Source: Sphingobium faniae (GTDB lineage Bacteria > Pseudomonadota > Alphaproteobacteria > Sphingomonadales > Sphingomonadaceae). From it: a DNA stretch of 64,000 nt. The stretch covers positions 1 through 64,000 of the forward strand of contig FMTU01000001.1 of NCBI GenBank assembly GCA_900100475.1. The letters are read 5' to 3'. This document shows positions 1-8,139 of the stretch, in pieces (the first letter of the stretch is position 1; every line of letters starts with the position of its first letter). The notes beneath the pieces were generated by a model that saw only the letters and a list, made by a program, of their open reading frames with translations, made no database searches and had not been told where the DNA came from. Position numbers and translations under genes: made by a program.

Positions 1-1
1 C

Positions 2-295
2 GAGATGGTCGAGCGGAGCTTTGCCCATGTCCTCGATCGCGGCGGCATGCGCCGCGCGTGGCTGCGCGGGCGCGAGAATGTTCACAAGCGTTATCTGATC
101 CACGTCGCCGGGTTCAACCTCGGCGTCCTCATGCGCGCCTTGTTCGGTTGTGGCACTCCGAGGGGTGCCAGTGGCGTCTCCAAGGCGTACTTGTTCGTCG
201 TTCAGACCGATGTTGCGCTCGTCATCGCGCTCATCGCCGAGTTCGACGGCGAAAGCGCCATGCTCCTCATCGTTCTTGCCCCTGAAGGAGCCTGA
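2..295 (+). mobile_element. Transposase C-terminal fragment (IS1182-like), cut by the window edge
   Basis: The frame is open from the window edge and ends at TGA 293-295. It encodes about 97 residues. The stretch with FAHVLDRGGMRRAWLRG, then ENVHKRYLIHVAGFNLG and MRALFGCGTPRG, resembles the end of IS1182-type DDE transposases, after the catalytic glutamate. The family name is tentative because only the tail is visible. It lies directly upstream of a flavoprotein that has lost its N-terminal half, so this element probably inserted into, or recombined within, that gene. The outer end of the element should fall between about 296 and 343, but I cannot fix it without the other copy. Confidence 0.6.
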
Positions 296-351
296 CGGCG
301 CGCCACACAAACCCGGCTAAAAACCGACTTCGTCACCGAGCAGTTAAGCCA

Positions 352-1188
352 GTGATGGTCAGCTTCGAGAACGAAGACGATCTTGGACAGCTGGTCGACA
401 CGCTCGCGCCGCTACGCGTCGCGGGACTTTTGCCCGGCGCACTGATGATCTTCGACTATCTCAGCGACGCCGCCTGCGAACTCAATCGCTCAGACTTCGA
501 GCCTGAGAAAGGCTTGCTATCGGAAGCTTCCAAGAAGGCCATCCGAGAGAAGCTCAATTGCGGGTATTGGAACCTTTACACTTGCTTTTACGGCACGCAG
601 GAGATTGTCGACGCCTCCTATGCGATCTTCGAAGCCACGCTGAAGAAGATCAAAGGCGCCAAATTTTTCCTTGAAGGCTCGCGTGAAGAAAGACCCTCCT
701 GGAAATACCGCATGATGCTGATGCGGGGCCAGCCGAACATGGGCGAATTCTCTCAGCTCAACTGGATAGGCAGCGGAGGGCATATGGCTTTTGCTCCGAT
801 CCTGCCCGCGGAAGGCTCTGAGGCGAATAAAATCTACCAGATCATCAAAGAAACCTACAATGAGGCTGGTTTCGATCCGATCTTGGACTTTGCGATGGGG
901 GGGCGCGAAATGCACGCCGTCCTCATGTTCTTCTTCAACCGCAGCGATCCGGAAGAGAGAAAGCGCGCGCATGATGTATTTCGGAAATCGATCTTCGCAT
1001 GCGCCAAAGAGGGATACGGCGAATACCGTACTCATATTGCTTACATGGATGACGTCGCAAGCACCTACAATTTCAACAACAATTCACTGATGCGTTTCCA
1101 TGAGACCGTCAAGGATGCGATCGATCCGAACGGAATCCTGGCACCAGGCAAGAGCGGCATCTGGCCGCGCAGCATGAGGGAAGAATGA
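352..1188 (+). pseudogene. 4-cresol dehydrogenase / vanillyl-alcohol oxidase-type flavoprotein, N-terminally truncated
   Basis: This encodes 278 residues of the C-terminal half of a VAO/PCMH-type FAD enzyme that oxidises para-substituted phenols; family members are about 520 residues. Family-like features are the early VSFENEDDLGQLVDTLAPLR segment, the central HMAFAPILP region and the terminal NGILAPGKSGIWP signature. The FAD-binding N-terminal domain is absent. Homology seems to start a few codons earlier (from about 343), immediately after the transposase remnant, so the GTG/ATG at 352/355 is not a natural start. Its stop overlaps the start of a cytochrome c gene, the usual partner of PCMH-type enzymes. 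Without the FAD domain it should be inactive. Confidence 0.75.
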
Positions 1189-1598
1189 TAATGCTGAAGC
1201 AGAGCCCACGCGCCATTGCCCTTGGACTGACTTCCCTTCTCCTAATATCCTGTCAGGAGCAAACAGAGAAAGAGAATCAGCAAGTCGAATCGGAGTTGAC
1301 CGCACTCCGAGAAGACGTGTTGCTTGTCGATAAATTGCCGAGACCCCAGCGACTCTACGAGGAGCGTTGCGCTATTTGCCACGGTGATGCTAATTTCCAT
1401 CCGGCGACCCACCTACTCGCCAAGCGATATGGCCCCGGCAAGGGCGGAATTGTTGGGCGTGACGATTTGACACCGGAAGCTGTCAAAGCGGTGGTGCGCA
1501 ACGGCCAATTGGAAATGTACCCTTTCCCCAAGGTGGATCTCAGCGACGAAGATCTCAACGAGATTGCAAACTATGTCGCTGGGGGAGCAAAAAAATGA
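1185..1598 (+). CDS. Lipoprotein c-type cytochrome, partner of the truncated flavoprotein
   Basis: This is a 137-residue monohaem cytochrome c. A short hydrophobic leader ends in a lipobox (LISC, Cys23), so the protein is probably a periplasmic lipoprotein. The haem site is CAICH at residues 62-66, and Met111 in LEMYPFP is the likely second axial ligand. The start overlaps the flavoprotein stop (ATGA); an in-frame ATG at 1191 is an alternative with better ribosome-site spacing. By analogy with p-cresol methylhydroxylase, it would take electrons from the flavoprotein. The gene looks intact, but that partner is broken here. PchC-type cytochromes normally have a cleaved signal peptide, so the lipobox is unusual. 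Confidence 0.8.
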   Translation: MIMLKQSPRAIALGLTSLLLISCQEQTEKENQQVESELTALREDVLLVDKLPRPQRLYEERCAICHGDANFHPATHLLAKRYGPGKGGIVGRDDLTPEAVKAVVRNGQLEMYPFPKVDLSDEDLNEIANYVAGGAKK

Positions 1599-2164
1599 AA
1601 ATTAGCCGCAGGACGCTTATCAAGAACGCGCCGTTGATTGCCGCGCCGGTGGTTATTGGTACCGGATTGCTGAACGGCAGTGCTACCTTGAGCGGTTCCC
1701 AACCGCTCGTTATATTTGAAAGAGGTAGCGGTATCAGTTCCCGGTTCGCAGGAGCGTTCCCGGCCACGCTGCAGCGATTTGAAATTCATGATAGCGGTGC
1801 GTTACAGTATCAGGACATTGCCGATGTGATGGCGGATACATCGAGACCACTCGTCGGTCTCACCGGCTCAGCCACTTTTCTTCTGTTTGAGCGCCTTGCG
1901 GCCGAACACGGACGGAAGTTCATCATAACGGGTAGCCATCTGCCCTGCTGTGAAGGCGGCAATGTCCATACCACCCGAGTGGGACTTACCAGCTCAACAA
2001 CAGGAGAACTTTCCGATCACAAGACTTGGGTGGAAGCACTGGCGAAATCCTATCTGGCCATGTCGCTATCCGACAAAAGTGCAGCACGCGTGGGGCATTC
2101 CGAACCAAAAGCGAATTTGACTGGAACGCTTACGCAGCCGGCGCAATCCTGGCTGCTCGGTTGA
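1595..2164 (+). CDS. Unrecognised exported protein with a twin-arginine-like leader
   Basis: The 189 residues start with SRRTLIKNAP followed by a hydrophobic stretch, which resembles a Tat signal. The rest has no domain I recognise. There is an SHLPCCEGG motif near residue 111 with paired cysteines. The start overlaps the cytochrome stop by four bases (ATGA), so the two are translationally coupled in an operon with the flavoprotein. A periplasmic accessory role in phenol oxidation is possible, but this rests only on context. Confidence 0.6.
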   Translation: MKISRRTLIKNAPLIAAPVVIGTGLLNGSATLSGSQPLVIFERGSGISSRFAGAFPATLQRFEIHDSGALQYQDIADVMADTSRPLVGLTGSATFLLFERLAAEHGRKFIITGSHLPCCEGGNVHTTRVGLTSSTTGELSDHKTWVEALAKSYLAMSLSDKSAARVGHSEPKANLTGTLTQPAQSWLLG

Positions 2165-2207
2165 CCACACAGATCGGTTGGAACCGACCGGGCGAGGCAA
2201 AATCAAA

Positions 2208-3347
2208 ATGGCACTCCTGAATCTATTCCCGAACTACGTCTGGAATCTATCCGTTGCAGTCGCGATCGAATGTGGCGGAAAGATCGGCGAGATCATCGAT
2301 ATCTGCCATGCACTCAAAGCTGTTGGAGGCGCCGACGAGGATGCAGGCACGTCGGAATTCATGCGCGCCTGGATTCAAAAAGCGGATGTTCTGTCGGAAC
2401 TGGCTGAAGACGATTTCACGAAAAACCGCACCCAATCGGCCGGTGAAAAGCTCAAGCGCGCCAGTCTTTACTGTTTGATCGCGGAACGTATGCAGCATGG
2501 CTGGGATGAAGAACGGCAGGCACTTTATACCCGGATGCTCAAAATTTTCGAACAGGCCGTGACGTGTCTGAGTGAGCCGGTAGACCGCGTTACGATCGAC
2601 TATGATGACGGTCGGCCGATCACGGGATGGTTTCATCGCGCCGCCACCGACGGCCCATGTGTCATCTTCTGCAACGGACTCGATAGCGTCAAAGAGATGC
2701 TTTATCTTATGGACGTCCCAAAAGCATTGGCCATGCGCGGAATATCAACGCTTTGCGTTGACCAGCCCGGTACCGGTGAGGCTCTCCGGCTGCAAGGAAT
2801 CCCGGCAACCCACCGAACCGAGCGCTGGGTCTCGCGCTGGGTCGATTGGCTTCAGGACCAGCCGGGAATAGATCCGGCCCGGATCGGTATGCTGGGCATT
2901 TCGCTGGGCGGATACTACGTTTCCCGAGCAGTTGCTTTTGAGCCGCGCCTTGCGTTGGGTGCCGCTTGGGGAGCCAACCACAATTGGATCGAAGTTCAAC
3001 ATAAGCGGCTTCGACGTGAGGGCGAAAACCCTGTCCCACACTATTGGGATCACGTTTCATGGGTCTTTGGCGCCGATAGCGTTGAGGACTTTTTCGACAA
3101 GGCGAAGGGTATGACGCTCGAAGGCGTGCTGGACCGGATCAAGGCTCCCTTTCTCGTTACTCACGGCGCTCGCGACCGCCAAATCGATGTCGGTTACGCC
3201 CATCTGACCTTTGATCAGCTCATCAACTCGCGGAAGCGTAAGCTTAAGATATTTAGTGATCGCGAAGGCGGCGTAGAGCACGTCAGTGTAGATAACATGT
3301 CGTTCGCTCGCGACTATATAAGTGACTGGATTCACGAAAATATCTGA
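2208..3347 (+). CDS. Alpha/beta hydrolase resembling dihydroxypseudooxynicotine hydrolase / FrsA-type enzymes
   Basis: About 379 residues. An N-terminal helical cap (about 1-125) is followed by an alpha/beta-hydrolase core with the nucleophile elbow GISLGG (serine near residue 230), the DQPGTGE segment before it, an aspartate in VTHGARDRQID and a late histidine in GGVEHVS. This layout matches ring- or side-chain-cleaving C-C hydrolases of the 2,6-dihydroxypseudooxynicotine hydrolase type. I prefer the ATG at 2208 over the in-frame TTG at 2178. It follows the Tat-type gene by 43 bases and probably belongs to the same aromatic operon. The substrate is unknown. Confidence 0.7.
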   Translation: MALLNLFPNYVWNLSVAVAIECGGKIGEIIDICHALKAVGGADEDAGTSEFMRAWIQKADVLSELAEDDFTKNRTQSAGEKLKRASLYCLIAERMQHGWDEERQALYTRMLKIFEQAVTCLSEPVDRVTIDYDDGRPITGWFHRAATDGPCVIFCNGLDSVKEMLYLMDVPKALAMRGISTLCVDQPGTGEALRLQGIPATHRTERWVSRWVDWLQDQPGIDPARIGMLGISLGGYYVSRAVAFEPRLALGAAWGANHNWIEVQHKRLRREGENPVPHYWDHVSWVFGADSVEDFFDKAKGMTLEGVLDRIKAPFLVTHGARDRQIDVGYAHLTFDQLINSRKRKLKIFSDREGGVEHVSVDNMSFARDYISDWIHENI

Positions 3348-3412
3348 AACGGTGTTCGAAGGCGCACGAGTTTCGTTCAGGACACATTGCAGACAAAGAG
3401 GGGCCGAGGTTT

Positions 3413-4123
3413 GTGGCACGCAAGATTTATCCAAATGCAACAGAAGCACTGAACGGGATTCTCGGTGACGATCTGCTGATCGCCTGCGGCGGTTTCGGTC
3501 TATGTGGGATTCCCTAGCGCCTGCTCGATGCAGTTCGCGACAGCGGCGTGAAGAATCTGACGTTCGCATCCAACAACGCGGGGATCGACAACGAAGGGAT
3601 CGGCAAACTCCTGCGAACCCGCCAGGTGAAGAAAATGATCTCGTCCTACGTGGGCGAGAACAAGGAATTCGAGCGTCAGTATCTGTCTGCCGAACTAGAA
3701 GTTGAATTCTGTCCTCAGGGCACGCTGGCGGAGCGTATGTGTGCCGGCGGCGCGGGCATTCCTGGCTTCTATACGAAGACTGGCGTCGGGACCCTGGTCG
3801 CCCAAGGCAAGGAAGTGAAGCAATTTGACGGAGAAGACTACATCCTCGAACGCGGCATCTTCGCGGACCTTAGCCTCGTGAAAGCCTGGAAAGCGGACGA
3901 GGCCGGAAACATCATGTTCCGAAAGACCGCGCGTAACTTCAACATTCCCGCTGCCACCTGCGGTAAGATCTGCATCGTCGAGGTGGAGGAACTCGTCTCC
4001 ACCGGCTCTCTCGATCCCGATGCGATCCACCTGCCCGGCGTCTACGTCCAGCGCTTGGTGCTCGGCGCGCCGTACGACAAGAAGATCGAGTTCCGTACCG
4101 TCCGTGAAAGGGAGTCCGCCTGA
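3413..4123 (+). pseudogene. scoA: 3-oxoacid CoA-transferase subunit A with an internal amber codon
   Basis: Reading from GTG 3413 gives an SCOT-type A subunit (about 236 codons) with the GGFGLCGIP signature. The codon right after that signature is TAG (3515-3517), where relatives have glutamate (GIPE), so one G-to-T change would explain it. The frame is otherwise intact to TGA 4121-4123. A second in-frame GTG at 3548 could only give a 191-residue product without the CoA-binding N-terminus. The gene runs directly into scoB (TGATG overlap). Unless the stop is suppressed or is a sequencing error, the A subunit is not made. Confidence 0.85.
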
Positions 4124-4788
4124 TGAGCACGCAAGACACCATCGCCAACGGCTGGACTCGCGCTCAGATGGCCGCTCGCGCAGCGCAGGAACTGCAGGAT
4201 GGTTTCTACGTCAATCTTGGCATTGGGATTCCCACTCTTGTGGCGAACCATATTCCTGCGGGAATTACTGTCACACTCCAGTCCGAAAACGGAATGCTAG
4301 GCATCGGGCCGTTCCCTTATAATGATCAGGTCGATCCCGATCTCATCAACGCGGGCAAGCAGACGATCAGCGAATTGCCGCAGTCGGCTTATTTCGACAG
4401 CGCATCCAGTTTTGCCATGATTCGCGGCGGCCATATCGACTTGACTGTGCTGGGCGCCATGGAAGTGGCCGAGAATGGCGATATCGCTAACTGGATGATC
4501 CCGGGCAAGATGATCAAGGGCATGGGCGGTGCGATGGATCTCGTCGCCGGCGTGAAGAAGATTATCGTGGTGATGGAACACACAAGCAAGAATGGCGATC
4601 CGAAGTTCATCCCGGCCTGCACCTTGCCGCTCACCGGCAAGAACGTCGTGGACATGATTGTGACGGATCTCTGCGTTTTCCAGCGCCCAGACCACAATAG
4701 CCCGTTCAAACTGATCGAGCTTGCTCCGGGTGTGACGACCGACGAGGTGGCCGCGAAGACCGCCGCAGACTTCGCGGTAGCGCTGTGA
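4123..4788 (+). CDS. scoB: 3-oxoacid CoA-transferase subunit B
   Basis: This 221-residue subunit is of normal length and complete. It has the N-terminal [15 protein letters not shown] segment and the [12 protein letters not shown] motif, whose glutamate forms the CoA thioester in class I CoA-transferases. With the A subunit it would move CoA from succinyl-CoA to a 3-oxoacid such as acetoacetate or 3-oxoadipate. The partner gene upstream carries a stop codon, so this subunit is probably an orphan. Its stop overlaps the GTG of a third, truncated gene. Confidence 0.9.
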   Translation: MSTQDTIANGWTRAQMAARAAQELQDGFYVNLGIGIPTLVANHIPAGITVTLQSENGMLGIGPFPYNDQVDPDLINAGKQTISELPQSAYFDSASSFAMIRGGHIDLTVLGAMEVAENGDIANWMIPGKMIKGMGGAMDLVAGVKKIIVVMEHTSKNGDPKFIPACTLPLTGKNVVDMIVTDLCVFQRPDHNSPFKLIELAPGVTTDEVAAKTAADFAVAL

Positions 4789-4877
4789 GCGCGCCCGTCC
4801 TTTCCTCCAGCATCGACCTTGCCAGTCCCGAAACACAAGCGCGTGATCAGGCCAATCGGACCCTTGCGCAAGATCTG
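4785..4877 (+). pseudogene. N-terminal stub of an acyl-CoA carboxylase carboxyltransferase subunit
   Basis: From GTG 4785, overlapping the scoB stop, about 31 codons resemble the N-terminus of methylcrotonyl/propionyl-CoA carboxylase beta subunits ([14 protein letters not shown], then ANRTLAQDL). The similarity stops at about 4877, where the opposite strand becomes a trbE remnant. I read this as a third gene of the sco operon cut off at a recombination junction. The match is short, so confidence is moderate. Confidence 0.45.
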
Positions 4878-5208
4878 CCTCACGGAACTGTTCGCGGCGT
4901 TCCATGTCGACCAGCGCCGAGACGGGATCGGGGAAGTCGGATTCGGGATAGTCGAGCGCGGGCGTGCGCTGCGCCTCGACGAAGATAGCCCAGCCCGAGC
5001 CGAGGCGGCGTAGCGCCTTGTTGAGTCGCGCCGTGGTGGCGACCAGCTCGGCCGGCGTGGCGGAATCCAGGTCCGGTCCCCGGAAACGCGCGGCGCGCTG
5101 GAACGAACCGTCCTTATTGAGAACGACGCCCTCGCCGACGAGCGCGGCCCAAGGGAGGAAGTCGGCCAGATGCGCGGCCTTGCCGCGATATTCGCGCAAG
5201 CTCACCAT
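4876..5208 (-). pseudogene. trbE: TrbE conjugation ATPase, N-terminal fragment
   Basis: Starting at ATG 5208, about 110 residues match the N-terminus of TrbE/VirB4 (MVSLREYRGKAAHLADFLPW, then FVEAQRTPALDYPES). Family members exceed 800 residues and carry Walker motifs later on. The coding potential ends near 4876, where sequence from the sco operon begins on the other strand. The start overlaps the trbD stop by seven bases, keeping the usual trbB-trbC-trbD-trbE order. It cannot encode a working ATPase. Confidence 0.75.
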
Positions 5209-5474
5209 GGCCGCATCCACGTCGGAAAGCGCATGTGCCGCCGGGCCACGTCGACGAATTGCGGATCGCGGCGCGCGGCCCATACCGAGAGCGCGTGGCC
5301 GATCGCCCAGATGGCAAGACCGGCGAGCCAGAGACGCAGGCCGAGGCCGATCGCGCCCGCGAGCGTCCCGTTGACGATGGCGAGCGAACGCGGAGCGCCG
5401 CCGAGCAATATCGGCTCGGCCAGTGCGCGGTGGACGGGGGCATAGAAGCCCGTGATCGGTTCGGCGCTTTCCAT
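5202..5474 (-). CDS. trbD: TrbD mating-pair-formation membrane protein
   Basis: A 90-residue protein with the TrbD pattern: an N-terminal cytoplasmic part (PVHRALAEPILLGGAPR), two hydrophobic segments (about residues 31-65) and a conserved tail (DPQFVDVARRHMRFPTWM). It corresponds to VirB3, an inner-membrane part of conjugative type IV secretion. The frame is intact, but trbB and trbE on either side are broken, so it is probably non-functional by context. Its ATG overlaps the trbC stop. Confidence 0.8.
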   Translation of the reverse strand: MESAEPITGFYAPVHRALAEPILLGGAPRSLAIVNGTLAGAIGLGLRLWLAGLAIWAIGHALSVWAARRDPQFVDVARRHMRFPTWMRPW

Positions 5475-5806
5475 CAGACCAGCGCCCCGCCGCCGAAGCT
5501 GAAAAACGACAGGAAGAAGCTGGATGCCGCGAACGCGATGCTCAGCCCGAACACGATCTGGATCATGCGCCTTGCGCCGCCCGACGTGTCGCCGAACGCC
5601 AGGGTCAGGCCCGTCACGATGATGATCATCACAGCAATGATTTTCGCGACCGGCCCTTCGATTGATTCGAGGATGCTTTGCAGCGGGGCTTCCCACGGCA
5701 TCGACGAGCCGCCCGCATGGGCCGGGGCGGAGATGCTCAGCGCGATCACGCTGGCGGTGGCGGCAAGCATGGCGCGGCGGGCGCCATGCCGAGCGGCATG
5801 GATCAT
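5474..5806 (-). CDS. trbC: TrbC pilin-like protein
   Basis: A 110-residue protein of the TrbC/VirB2 family. It has a signal peptide ending near AHAGGSS (about residue 32) and two hydrophobic helices (about 52-70 and 80-105), typical of the major conjugative pilin. It overlaps trbB upstream (ATGA at 5803-5806) and trbD downstream. The frame is intact within an otherwise decayed transfer operon. Confidence 0.75.
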   Translation of the reverse strand: MIHAARHGARRAMLAATASVIALSISAPAHAGGSSMPWEAPLQSILESIEGPVAKIIAVMIIIVTGLTLAFGDTSGGARRMIQIVFGLSIAFAASSFFLSFFSFGGGALV

Positions 5807-6771
5807 AGTGCGTCTCTTTGGGGTGTGGATGTAAGGGAAGTCAGGCGATAGTCGTCGGTAGCAGCGTCGAGTCCTTCAACGCGGGCCAGCTCGGCGAGGC
5901 GTCGGCCGTGTCCGTCGCAGACCAGCACGGCGATCAGGTCGATGGTCTGGGCCAGCAGCGCGCGCGGGACCGTGACCACGGTCCTGGATAAGCTGCTCCA
6001 TGCGCCGTGGTGCGCCGAGCGCGGTTCCCGCGTGGATGGTGCCGATGCCGCCCGGATGCCCGGTTCCCCAGGCTTTGAGGAGGTCGAGGACTTCAGCGCC
6101 GCGCACCTCTGCGATGGGGATACGGTCGGGGCGCAGGCGCAAGGACGAGCGGACCAGATCGGACAGCGAGGCGACGCCATCCTTGGTCCGCATGGCGACC
6201 AGGTTCGGCGCCGCGCACTGAAGTTCACGCGTGTCCTCGATCAGGACGATGCGGTCGGTGGTCCTGGCGACTTCGGCCAGAAGCGCATTGACCAGCGTGG
6301 TCTTGCCGCTGCCGGTCCCGCCAGCGACGAGGATGTTGGCGCGGGTCTCGACGCCGCGGCGCAACGCCTCGGCTTCGGTCGCCGACATGATCCCAGCGTG
6401 AACACCGCGACGGCGGGCTTGCGGATGGCAAAGGCGGGCGCGGCGACGACGGGCGGCAGCAGTCCCTCGAACCGTTCGCCCCCTTCGGGTAGTTCGGCCG
6501 AGACGCGCGGGGATCGCGCGTGGACCTCGACGCCGACATGATGCGCGACCAGGCGAATGATGCGCTCGCCGTCCGCGGCGGCCAGCGTCATGCCGGTGTC
6601 GCTGACCCCTTCGCCGAGCCGATCGACCCACAAGCGGCCGTCCGGGTTCAGCATGACCTCGATCACGGTGGCATCGTCGAGCTAGGCCGCGATTGACGGA
6701 CCCAGCGCCGTGCGCAGCATCCGCGCGCCGCGTGACTTCGCTTCGGAACGGATGATCGGGTGGACGGTCAA
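5803..6771 (-). pseudogene. trbB: TrbB conjugation ATPase with a stop codon and two frameshifts
   Basis: The family sequence can be followed across three frames. Residues from LTVHPIIRSEAKSRGARML run into a TAG at 6682-6684. The same frame resumes with VIEVMLNPDGRLWVDRLGEG down to about 6400. After a frame change come the Walker A motif [10 protein letters not shown] and [15 protein letters not shown] second change near 5986 leads to [16 protein letters not shown] and the native end. At least three lesions make it a pseudogene of the VirB11-type ATPase that powers pilus assembly. The original start lay near 6771, read today as TTG. Confidence 0.8.
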
Positions 6772-6971
6772 AAAGTCCCTGCAACGGGCCGGGCGAACCG
6801 CCGCCCGGCGTCAAGGGCACATCAAAAGAGACAGGAAATCGTCCGAAGCAACAGCGATGTCAGGGCGTAGCAGGGGCGGCGGCAGATAAGTGCGCGTTGC
6901 GGTTGGGCCGCTTCAGCATCGGATGAGTTCGACCGTGCTTCGGGGATGAACCCGCACCGAGTCGCGGATCG

Positions 6972-7103
6972 TCAGGACCAGTCCGACTCCGTGAGGCGAT
7001 GGCGTTCGAGGTCCAGCGCGTCGTAGAGGATGCGGCCGATCTCGACCGTGCCCGACGCAGGGACCCCGAAGATGATGAAATGCCGCGGGCGCCCCACCGT
7101 CCC
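6972..7103 (-). pseudogene. RelE/ParE-family toxin, C-terminal fragment
   Basis: On the minus strand about 43 codons read GRPRHFIIFGVPASGTVEI, then GRILYDALDLERH and a stop at 6972-6974. This matches the last two strands and terminal helix of ParE/RelE toxins (typical pattern: HxIIF, then I-E-I-xRILHxxxDLE). The N-terminal half and any antitoxin gene are missing, so it is a remnant. The junction lies near 7105, just before the higBA promoter. Confidence 0.55.
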
Positions 7104-7140
7104 GGTATCGGTGCGCGCGCGCTCGCGGCTGCGACAAGGC

Positions 7141-7181
7141 TTCCCAAAAAGGGAAATTTCGCTTGCTTCCCATTTTGGGAA
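7141..7181 (+). promoter_or_regulatory. Twin 15-bp palindromes, probable HigA operators
   Basis: Two near-identical inverted repeats, TTCCCAAAAAGGGAA (7141-7155) and TTCCCATTTTGGGAA (7167-7181), have centres 26 bp apart and lie 18 bp before the higB start. The arms (TTCCC/GGGAA) are identical and only the spacer differs. Antitoxins of this family repress their own operon from such sites, so I infer autoregulation by HigA, perhaps as a pair of dimers. Confidence 0.7.
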
Positions 7182-7198
7182 ATGGCATATCCTGTCCG

Positions 7199-7501
7199 AT
7201 GAGGATCATCGCCCGCAAGAATATCGTGGCCTATTTCACGAAGCATCCTCTCACCCGCGCGTCGTTGACGCATTGGCTCGAGATGGCGGAAAATGCGGCA
7301 TGGTCTTCGACAAGCGAAGTCATCGCCGATTTTTCAAAAGCAAAGACGGTGACGGCTGAGCGGGTCCGCTTCGAAGTGGCGGGTGGCGACCACAGAATGA
7401 TCGTCGCCTTCCATTTTCGACGGGGGATCGCTTTCATCAAGTTCATTGGAACACATGCTGAATATGACCGCATCGACGCCGAGACCGTCGATCAGTTTTG
7501 A
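7199..7501 (+). CDS. higB: HigB-family mRNA interferase toxin
   Basis: A 100-residue protein that starts MRIIARKNIVAYF and ends GIAFIKFIGTHAEYDRIDA, the hallmark of HigB toxins, which cleave mRNA on the ribosome. I chose ATG 7199 because family members start exactly there and the operator palindromes lie just upstream. Toxin precedes antitoxin with 11 bases between them, the usual higBA order. The frame is intact. It is probably the stability module of the plasmid or integrative element whose other parts have decayed here. Confidence 0.9.
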   Translation: MRIIARKNIVAYFTKHPLTRASLTHWLEMAENAAWSSTSEVIADFSKAKTVTAERVRFEVAGGDHRMIVAFHFRRGIAFIKFIGTHAEYDRIDAETVDQF

Positions 7502-7512
7502 AGGACCAGCAC

Positions 7513-7878
7513 ATGGAAATCAGACCAATCAAAAACGATGACGACCATCGGGCGGCGGTCGATGAAATCCGGGCGCTCTGGAACGCGGAAACGGGCAGCG
7601 CCGAGGAGGACCGTCTCGACGTGCTAGCGACGCTGGTTGATGAATATGAGCGCAAGCGTTGGCCGGTCGATAAGCTGGATCCGGTGGAAGCGATCGAGGC
7701 GGCGATGGAAGCGGAAGGGCGCACGCGCGCCGATCTGGCGACCCTGATCGGCCAATCCCGCGCGACGGAAGTTCTGGCTCGCAAGCGCGCGCTGTCACTC
7801 CAGATGATCCGCAAGATCGAGCGGGCCTGGCATGTCCCTGCGTCGATTCTGGTCCGCGAATATCAATTATCGCGGTGA
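7513..7878 (+). CDS. higA: HigA-family antitoxin / transcriptional regulator
   Basis: A 121-residue antitoxin. The N-terminal part (MEIRPIKNDDDHRAAVDEI) binds the toxin in this family. The C-terminal part is an XRE-type helix-turn-helix (about residues 65-118: RADLATLIG, then RATEVLARKRALSLQMI) that should bind the twin palindromes upstream of higB. The start at ATG 7513 is favoured over an in-frame TTG 15 bases earlier. It neutralises HigB and represses the operon. Confidence 0.9.
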   Translation: MEIRPIKNDDDHRAAVDEIRALWNAETGSAEEDRLDVLATLVDEYERKRWPVDKLDPVEAIEAAMEAEGRTRADLATLIGQSRATEVLARKRALSLQMIRKIERAWHVPASILVREYQLSR

Positions 7879-8139
7879 GATTTGATCCCAACCATGCACT
7901 CACCCGTGCCGGGACCGCCTCATTCCGGCCCCGGTCCGGTTCATTGATCACCGGATAGCCCATCTGCTCACGGCGTTGGTCAGACCGCATCGTTGCTGTC
8001 GCCGCCACTCCCGATATCTTCCGGTACCTCGTCGAGCAGCGTCTTGCCGCTGGCATAGCGCCGGCCGAGCGTCTAGACGAAGCCCTCATAAGGCTTGCGA
8101 CCTTTCACCTGGGCCGCCGCCTGATCCTCGTCTGGAAGC

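Noticed and set aside
4297..5283. 328-codon minus-strand frame read as one gene
   Set aside because: Only its first part (to about 4876) is a trbE remnant; the rest is antisense to scoB and crosses a recombination junction.
7879..8139. Possible C-terminal remnant of a conjugation protein on the minus strand (ending near 7945)
   Set aside because: A short stretch (RRYASGKTLLDEVPEDIG) looks protein-like but I could not tie it to a family, and an in-frame stop lies just before it.
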